From positions 1 to 10,672 of the forward strand of contig CAZYLK010000202.1 of NCBI GenBank assembly GCA_964648365.1: a stretch of 10,672 bases of DNA. The letters run 5' to 3'. Of the stretch, positions 6,185 through 10,672 are shown piece by piece. Positions within the stretch are counted from its first letter, which is position 1, and the number at the start of each line of letters is the position of its first letter. This DNA comes from SURF-32 sp964648365 (GTDB taxonomy: Bacteria; Planctomycetota; Phycisphaerae; UBA1845). The notes beneath the pieces were generated by a model. The model was not told where the DNA came from and made no database searches. It saw only the letters and a program-made list of their open reading frames with translations. Made by a program: the position numbers and the translations under genes.

Positions 6185-7756
6185 CTACTCCTGACACGTC
6201 TGGCCGCGGCACACGCTCGGACACTCGACGACGCACACGTCGTATGCGCGCGCCTCGAAGACGCGCCAGCTTGCCCGCGCGCGGCCGCCGCCTTTAACCG
6301 TCGCGGTCTTGGGTTCTTCATCATCGCGCGTCATCGTCAGCTCGGTTCCAGGCTCCAGTTCCGTCACCAGCGTCGCCTTGAGCTTGAACCGGCCGGAGCC
6401 GCGGACGCACTTTGACTTCATCCGGTTGACGGCCCCGCACAGGTTGGCCAGCCCGGCGTGATAGCCCATGTCCACCATGCCGGTGTCGCGCCGCTCGTCG
6501 GTTCGCGTGGTGTAACGGTCCATCCCCACCGCCGCGGCCGGGTCCGCGCCCGCATCGACGCAGGGACTGGTCCGTGGCTGGCCGGCGTCGATGTGGCTGA
6601 GGTAGTAGTCGCCCTCAGGGCCACGGACGAAGAGCGGATCGGCGTCGATATTGCCTTTGCCGGGGTAGCCGCCCTGGACGTTGGAGTAGAGGACGGGAAG
6701 GTCCGGCCAGCCGGCCAGTTGATTGGGTCGGTTCCCCCAGAGAATTGAGTCGAAGACGCGACCGCTCACGTCGCCCGCAAATACGCCGCCGCCGTCTTGA
6801 GCCGTGTTATCGACGAGGGTGCAATTGGACATCAATACAGGCGTCGCGTCGCTCAGAAAAATGGCTCCCCCGCGAGCCGCACGATTGTTGGTCAGGAGGC
6901 AGTTTGTGATCCTCTTCCATGATGATCGCGACCCAAGATACGCAGCACCTCCATCGGACTCCGCCATGTTCCCGTCGAATGCGCAATCGCGGATATCGAT
7001 CGGGAATGGCCCCCGATCCTCTCTCACAAAGAGTCCAGCACCGTCCTGAGCTCTATTGTTTTCAATGACGGTACCAACAACTTGCAGCGGCCCTCGCAGT
7101 TCAATAACGTAAATGCCTCCACCGGGCACGCCCGGGCTCTCATTGGAGTGAATATAGCAGTCGCGAACGCTGCCCTCAGGCAACTGGACACCACGGCTGC
7201 ATCGAGCGACTTCGCTGCCGATGAGCTCAATCGAACCGTTGGCAAGAACTCCAGTCAGACCCGTGTCCAAGATCCGACAGCCCTCGACTAAACCGCCGCC
7301 GGAGTGAAGGATTCCATATTCTGACTGTTCCTGCACGACACAGTTTCGTATTGTTGGCGTCCCGTCACTCTCAGAGACGATTCCATGCCGTCCACCGATG
7401 ATCGTGAATCCCTCGATGACCGTGTCTCGTGAGCAGTCTTTCGTCAGGATGAAGGCATCCTCAACATCAATCACGGGCTCGATCCGGCAGTTGGATGGAC
7501 CGTTCTCCGATCGAATGGTGATTTTCAACCCGGGGACGATGACTTCGACATTCCCCGCCCCGCTATAAACGCCGTCCGCCACCAGCACCACGTCCCCATC
7601 CCGCGAGATATCCACGGCCGCCTGGATCGTCGGATAGTCTTGCGGAACTCGGATCGTGCGGGCGAGCGGAGACTGTGCTGCCGCGGAGTCAACCCACATC
7701 GAGCCGCACAAGGCCGCCAGTGCGACGCCAGACCATTGTGATCGCCTGCCGCTCAT
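6185..7756 (-). CDS. Secreted right-handed beta-helix repeat protein
   Basis: A 523-residue exported protein. The signal peptide (residues 1-27, ending SAAA) is followed by TIRVPQDYPTIQAAVD and then DGDVVLVADGVYSG, the usual opening of pectin-lyase-like parallel beta-helices. From about 100 to 345, short strands, many Asn and Gly, and repeats of the type NNxAxxGGAxxx recur every 27-30 residues (near 233, 263, 290, 317), recalling chlamydial Pmp-type GGA repeats. The helix part closes with DADPLF (371-376), SPCVDAGAD (397-405) and MVDMGYH (427-433). A Cys-bearing C-terminal domain (about 440-523, six Cys including CVVEC) may be a separate adhesion or sorting module. No catalytic residues of a polysaccharide lyase were identified, so it could be structural, adhesive or carbohydrate-binding. 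The start at 7756 is chosen over the in-frame ATG at 7831 by a strong Shine-Dalgarno. It is convergent with the PIN-like gene, with a 32-base gap. Confidence 0.88.
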   Translation of the reverse strand: MSGRRSQWSGVALAALCGSMWVDSAAAQSPLARTIRVPQDYPTIQAAVDISRDGDVVLVADGVYSGAGNVEVIVPGLKITIRSENGPSNCRIEPVIDVEDAFILTKDCSRDTVIEGFTIIGGRHGIVSESDGTPTIRNCVVQEQSEYGILHSGGGLVEGCRILDTGLTGVLANGSIELIGSEVARCSRGVQLPEGSVRDCYIHSNESPGVPGGGIYVIELRGPLQVVGTVIENNRAQDGAGLFVREDRGPFPIDIRDCAFDGNMAESDGGAAYLGSRSSWKRITNCLLTNNRAARGGAIFLSDATPVLMSNCTLVDNTAQDGGGVFAGDVSGRVFDSILWGNRPNQLAGWPDLPVLYSNVQGGYPGKGNIDADPLFVRGPEGDYYLSHIDAGQPRTSPCVDAGADPAAAVGMDRYTTRTDERRDTGMVDMGYHAGLANLCGAVNRMKSKCVRGSGRFKLKATLVTELEPGTELTMTRDDEEPKTATVKGGGRARASWRVFEARAYDVCVVECPSVCRGQTCQE

Positions 7757-7762
7757 CTTCTT

Positions 7763-7768
7763 CCTCCC
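7763..7768 (-). promoter_or_regulatory. Ribosome binding site deciding the start at 7756
   Basis: GGGAGG on the minus strand, 6 bases before the ATG at 7754-7756 and directly ahead of the signal peptide. It rules against the start at 7831. Confidence 0.75.
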
Positions 7769-7829
7769 GATCAAGGTGTAGTACGCCCGTGCGACGAAGG
7801 TAAGCCCGACCGTCTCACGTCTGCCGTAC

Positions 7830-7859
7830 ATGCTAACGAATCGGCGGTTTCAAAGTCAA
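7830..7859 (-). promoter_or_regulatory. Candidate promoter for the beta-helix gene
   Basis: On the minus strand TTGACT (7854-7859) and TAGCAT (7830-7835) are separated by 18 bases; they match the sigma-70 consensus in 5/6 and 4/6 positions. Initiation near 7823 would give a leader of about 65 bases. It would make the ATG at 7831 lie inside the -10 box, further supporting the start at 7756. Confidence 0.5.
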
Positions 7860-8165
7860 CGTTTGCGCCAGGGCCGGTGGGGGGCGATGGTGGAGAACCC
7901 GCCACCCGCTGACCCGAATCTGGCGGGTCGCGGCGATCCCGACGGCGGGCCTGTCCTGCCCCATCAGGGCTGCCCGCTTCAGGCTCGCCGACGGGGGGGC
8001 GGGCCGACGCCGTCCTGCCGGGGCTGGAGCGCGGCTCAGCGGTAGCCACGTGGCGGCGGGCGGAAAGCTCAGCCACGCGCGTGAGCCTTGCCCCCGTTTC
8101 CGGTACGATCCGCGGCCGGCGGCGCATTTCCGACTCAGCGTCCACGCGGCCGTCACGGAGAGAGC
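7860..8165. other. Divergent intergenic region, no gene recognised
   Basis: GC-rich spacer between the divergent beta-helix and ankyrin genes. It contains a perfect 10-base palindrome CACGCGCGTG (8074-8083) and a possible -10 element TACGAT (8104-8109) for the ankyrin gene, without a convincing -35. Open frames here are arginine/proline-rich shadows. I see no RNA gene, repeat pair or terminator. Confidence 0.55.
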
Positions 8166-8170
8166 GGGAG
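8166..8170 (+). promoter_or_regulatory. Ribosome binding site deciding the start at 8178
   Basis: GGGAG, 7 bases before the ATG at 8178. It favours this start over the in-frame ATG at 8088, whose extra 30 residues precede the signal peptide. Confidence 0.6.
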
Positions 8171-8177
8171 TTTCGAC

Positions 8178-10007
8178 ATGGACCGGCCGATCCGGCGAGC
8201 CTTTCTTTCGGCGGTTGCCGTCAGCGCGCGCGTGCTTGCCGGCAGCGCGCTTGTTGTTTGCGTCGCGCAGCTTGCGGCCGTGGCGCACGAGACGGATCAA
8301 TACACGGTTCCGCGCGGGCGGGAGTTTGCCGATCTGAGGCTTTATTTCGCGGAGTCGGTCCACGACAAGCTGACCGCGGCCGTAAAGTCGACGAACGCGA
8401 GCATCCGCTTCTCGCTCGCGAGCGGCCGGGAGACGTCCTGGACCGGGTCGTTGCAGTCGCCCGAGACGATCGCGTGGGCGGTTCTGCTCCAGTTTCCGCC
8501 GGTCGTTCATCACGTCGAGACGCTCGAGCTGGAACTGCTCAACCCTTCGCTGCGCCAGCGTTACCCCGGCCTCGTCGTCAGCTTCCAACCGCCGATCTGG
8601 ATCTACCATCACTGGGCGCTGCTGCTGGACATCACCAAACCCGTCCGGCTTGCGCGGTCGTCGACGATCATGGTGGACGGCAGCTACTTCGGCACGGACA
8701 AGGTCGTTCATTTTGTTCACATGGGCTACCTCTATCATGCCGAGTACCGCCGGGCGAAGGCGCAGGGCGTAGACGATGAGGAAGCCGTACGTCGGGCGAT
8801 TGCGCTCGGCGCCGGGAACGGGTCGTTGATCTCGGAAAACGCGTTTCTGGGTTTGTTCTCCACCGGCGTGCGCTCCAACGCGGACCTGGCGTCCAATTAC
8901 GCCGGATTCAAGTTCTTCCGAAACCTGACGGAAGAGGTCAGGGTGCGCGGCGAGTTGCGGCCGCCGTTGCTGGTGCGCGACGGTCCGTACTGGAAACTGA
9001 ACTCGCACGTCCGTCCGAACTCAGACTTCTTCACGGTGTTCATTTCCGATCATTGGGACGAGGCGTTGAATCCATGTACGTACGCCGTGGGCATCGCGCC
9101 GGTCATCCGCGAGCAGGTCCGGGCGCGGTGCGACGATCTGCTGGACTGGTATCACGACGAGGAGGGACGGCACAGGACGGCGGATCAGTTCAACCGGATT
9201 CGCGATGAATTGAGCACCTACTACGGCGAGGACTACGGCCACGAAGGCTCGATCGACGATTTGATCACGCTGGCGGAGTGCTTCGCCGCGGACGATCGAC
9301 CTGCGGAACGCTCGTTGGCGATGGCGCCGGCACGGGCGGAGGCGCTGCGCGATGGTGCGGCGGCCGACGAAGAAGTCGATGTACGGCGGAGGGACCGGCT
9401 GGGTCGCACGGCGCTGTGGTGGGCGGGGAATCGGGGGCGGCCGGACGAGGTCCGACGGTTGATCGACGCCGGCGCAGGCGTGGATGCCGCCGACCTCGAC
9501 GGAGAAACGCCGCTCCACGCGGCCGCGCGCTGGGGTCACACCGCCGCTGCGGACGTGCTCCTTCAGCGTGGGGCGGACCCGAACGCGGCCGCGCGCTATG
9601 GCACGACGCCGCTCCACCTCGCCGCCCGCAACATGAACGGCGAACTTGTCAAAGCGCTGATCGCCCACGGCGCGGACGTGAACCGGCAGGATGCGTTCGG
9701 TTGTTCGCCGCTGCACGATGCCGCGATTGCGGGCGCGCCGGACATCGTGATGCTGCTTGTTTCGGCGGATGCCGATGTCAACGTGCGCGATGCGTCCGGC
9801 GCCACGCCGCTTCTGCGTGCGGCCGGTCACGGGCGGCTCGACGCTGCTGCCTGTCTGCTCTCGTGCAACGCAGACGTGACGGTCGCCAACGCGCTCGGTC
9901 GAACGCCGATCGACGAAGCTCGCGCGCACGGTCAGCGCGCGGTCCTCGAACTTCTTTCCGGGCATCAGGCGACGGGCAGCGTTGCGGTCGTACCGCCTGC
10001 GCCTTGA
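8178..10007 (+). CDS. Exported protein with unrecognised N-terminal domain and six C-terminal ankyrin repeats
   Basis: The 609-residue product begins with an N-terminal signal or anchor segment (basic residues 3-7, hydrophobic 9-35, possible cleavage near AAVA-H). Residues 37-375 form a domain I do not recognise, rich in aromatics and His: WIYHHWALLLD (141-151), GSYFGTDKVVHFVHMGYLYH (168-187, a DKxxHF pattern), NADLASNYAGFKFFRNL (234-250) and LNPCTYAVG (297-305). After a linker come six ankyrin repeats of about 33 residues (407-438, 439-471, 472-504, 505-537, 538-570, 571-597). They show canonical GxTPLHxAA and LLxxGADVN motifs, the last being partial. Ankyrin repeats bind proteins, and if exported they would act in the periplasm or at the surface. 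The DKxxHF block recalls small periplasmic or membrane protein families, but I cannot name one. A lipoprotein gene follows on the same strand about 100 bases on. Confidence 0.85.
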   Translation: MDRPIRRAFLSAVAVSARVLAGSALVVCVAQLAAVAHETDQYTVPRGREFADLRLYFAESVHDKLTAAVKSTNASIRFSLASGRETSWTGSLQSPETIAWAVLLQFPPVVHHVETLELELLNPSLRQRYPGLVVSFQPPIWIYHHWALLLDITKPVRLARSSTIMVDGSYFGTDKVVHFVHMGYLYHAEYRRAKAQGVDDEEAVRRAIALGAGNGSLISENAFLGLFSTGVRSNADLASNYAGFKFFRNLTEEVRVRGELRPPLLVRDGPYWKLNSHVRPNSDFFTVFISDHWDEALNPCTYAVGIAPVIREQVRARCDDLLDWYHDEEGRHRTADQFNRIRDELSTYYGEDYGHEGSIDDLITLAECFAADDRPAERSLAMAPARAEALRDGAAADEEVDVRRRDRLGRTALWWAGNRGRPDEVRRLIDAGAGVDAADLDGETPLHAAARWGHTAAADVLLQRGADPNAAARYGTTPLHLAARNMNGELVKALIAHGADVNRQDAFGCSPLHDAAIAGAPDIVMLLVSADADVNVRDASGATPLLRAAGHGRLDAAACLLSCNADVTVANALGRTPIDEARAHGQRAVLELLSGHQATGSVAVVPPAP

Positions 10008-10071
10008 CGTCGTTGTGCTCAGCCGAGATGACGCGGGCGTGGAGACGGGGAGTGTGATGGGAGACGATGGG

Positions 10072-10107
10072 AGTGGACATAGTGGACATCCACCGGTCGC
10101 GCGACCG
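10072..10107 (+). repeat. Tandem 9-bp repeat followed by a perfect 14-bp palindrome
   Basis: AGTGGACAT occurs twice back to back (10072-10080, 10081-10089). Four bases later comes the perfect palindrome CGGTCGCGCGACCG (10094-10107). The group ends 3 bases before the lipoprotein ATG, so it could be an operator or a translation-affecting hairpin. It may also be chance in GC-rich DNA. Confidence 0.4.
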
Positions 10108-10110
10108 TTG

Positions 10111-10672
10111 ATGATGGCGCCTCTGAACCGGCCATTCGACGCCCAATTCCGGCGCGTGCTGCGGCGTATCGCGGCGAGCTTCCTGGTTGCGCTGACCGCG
10201 GCCGTGGGGGGATGTGCGGCGCGGGCACCCATCCGCGCATGGCAGGACGCGTTGACGCAATACGTCGATCGCCAGGGCGGCGGTGATCCGACCATCCTTC
10301 GTGAAACGGTCGATCTGCACTCGCGGCGGGGTCTGCGTCCCGGTCGGGTGACGTTTTCGGCGACGGGGCTGCCCGTCGGAGGCGCGTCCTGGCGACAACA
10401 GGATGTTCATGGGGTTCTCGTCGATGTTGTGCGTGACGGCGAGCGGACCTGGTTCATTTTTCTGGTGGGTGTGCTGCGCGACGGGTCGGGTGCGGTTTCG
10501 CAGTTGGCGGACGTTCGTGCGGTGGCGCTGCGGGTCGAACCCGGCACGCAACACTGGCGAGTCGGTTCACCGAACGAAGTCGCCCTGCGGCAGTACAAGG
10601 CGAGATCGGCCGCCCGCGGTTCAACCGATGGATCACACATCTGCCCCGTCCGCTTTCCGGGGAATGTTGACG
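10111..10672 (+). CDS. Putative lipoprotein of unknown function (3' end outside window)
   Basis: An open frame of 187 codons runs off the window end. It begins with a basic n-region (RR at 14-15 and 18-19), a hydrophobic stretch (IAASFLVALTAAV) and a lipobox-like VGGC with Cys35 (bases 10213-10215), so the product is probably anchored to a membrane by lipid. The visible mature part has a helix-like start (RAWQDALTQYVDR) and then beta-strand-like stretches (RPGRVTFSATG, HGVLVDVVRDG, TWFIFLVGVLRDG, VRAVALRVEPG). I recognise no family. An in-frame ATG at 10057 has GGGGAG four bases upstream, but its extra 18 codons have mostly A/T third bases, unlike the rest of the gene, so I prefer 10111. The gene follows the ankyrin-protein gene after 103 bases on the same strand and may be co-transcribed with it. 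Confidence 0.72.
   Translation, partial: MMAPLNRPFDAQFRRVLRRIAASFLVALTAAVGGCAARAPIRAWQDALTQYVDRQGGGDPTILRETVDLHSRRGLRPGRVTFSATGLPVGGASWRQQDVHGVLVDVVRDGERTWFIFLVGVLRDGSGAVSQLADVRAVALRVEPGTQHWRVGSPNEVALRQYKARSAARGSTDGSHICPVRFPGNVD

Noticed and set aside
5129..6300. tRNA-integrated genomic island with attachment-site repeat
   Set aside because: I looked for a second copy of the tRNA 3' end downstream and for an integrase, and found neither up to about 6300.
9021..10295. 424-codon minus-strand frame opposite the ankyrin repeats
   Set aside because: The plus strand encodes clear ankyrin repeats over the same bases. The antisense product is Arg-rich with no motif.
9778..10554. 258-codon minus-strand frame across the lipoprotein gene
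   Set aside because: The plus strand gives a signal sequence, a lipobox and regular strand-like segments, while the antisense product is Arg/Pro/His-rich.

Overview
The window is GC-rich bacterial chromosome with moderate gene density and several exported proteins. It most likely comes from the Planctomycetota or a neighbouring lineage, possibly a Phycisphaerae-like organism. This is inference from three things: a secreted right-handed beta-helix protein with the DPLF / CVDAG / DMGYH closing motifs common in that phylum; dispersed ACCGGTT...AACCGGT palindromes whose spurious translation reads GTGFQPV; and several signal-peptide proteins of unknown function. No marker gene fixes the taxonomy.

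Layout. Minus strand, 27-1714: a fused molybdopterin synthase (MoaD joined to MoaE in one chain) overlaps by ATGA a gene for endonuclease III (nth) that carries a ~110-residue Lys/Ala/Arg-rich N-terminal tail. 1715-2028 is non-coding and holds three copies of a ~23-27 bp palindromic repeat. Minus strand, 2029-4830: an exported protein of unknown function lies upstream of a large MscS-type mechanosensitive channel that has a duplicated extracytoplasmic coiled-coil module. 4831-5128 is a divergent intergenic region with hairpin repeats and a good sigma-70-type promoter for tRNA-Leu(CAA) at 5129-5212. Plus strand, 5310-6152: a PIN-like nuclease candidate of locally lower GC sits just behind the tRNA, with no visible terminator between them. 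Minus strand, 6185-7756: the secreted beta-helix protein, convergent with the PIN gene. Plus strand, 8178-10007: an exported protein with an unrecognised ~370-residue N-terminal domain fused to six ankyrin repeats. It is followed by a lipoprotein gene (10111 on) cut by the window end.

How the parts fit. moaDE-nth looks like a translationally coupled pair, though the two products have no obvious shared pathway: one makes molybdenum cofactor, the other repairs oxidised bases. The MscS gene and its upstream neighbour could form one transcription unit for the cell envelope. The ankyrin and lipoprotein genes are co-directional and may form another. The tRNA-Leu/PIN pair is the best candidate for an acquired accessory function. 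No integrase, insertion sequence, CRISPR array or complete defence system was seen. The region is mostly ordinary, with a few unusual protein architectures.
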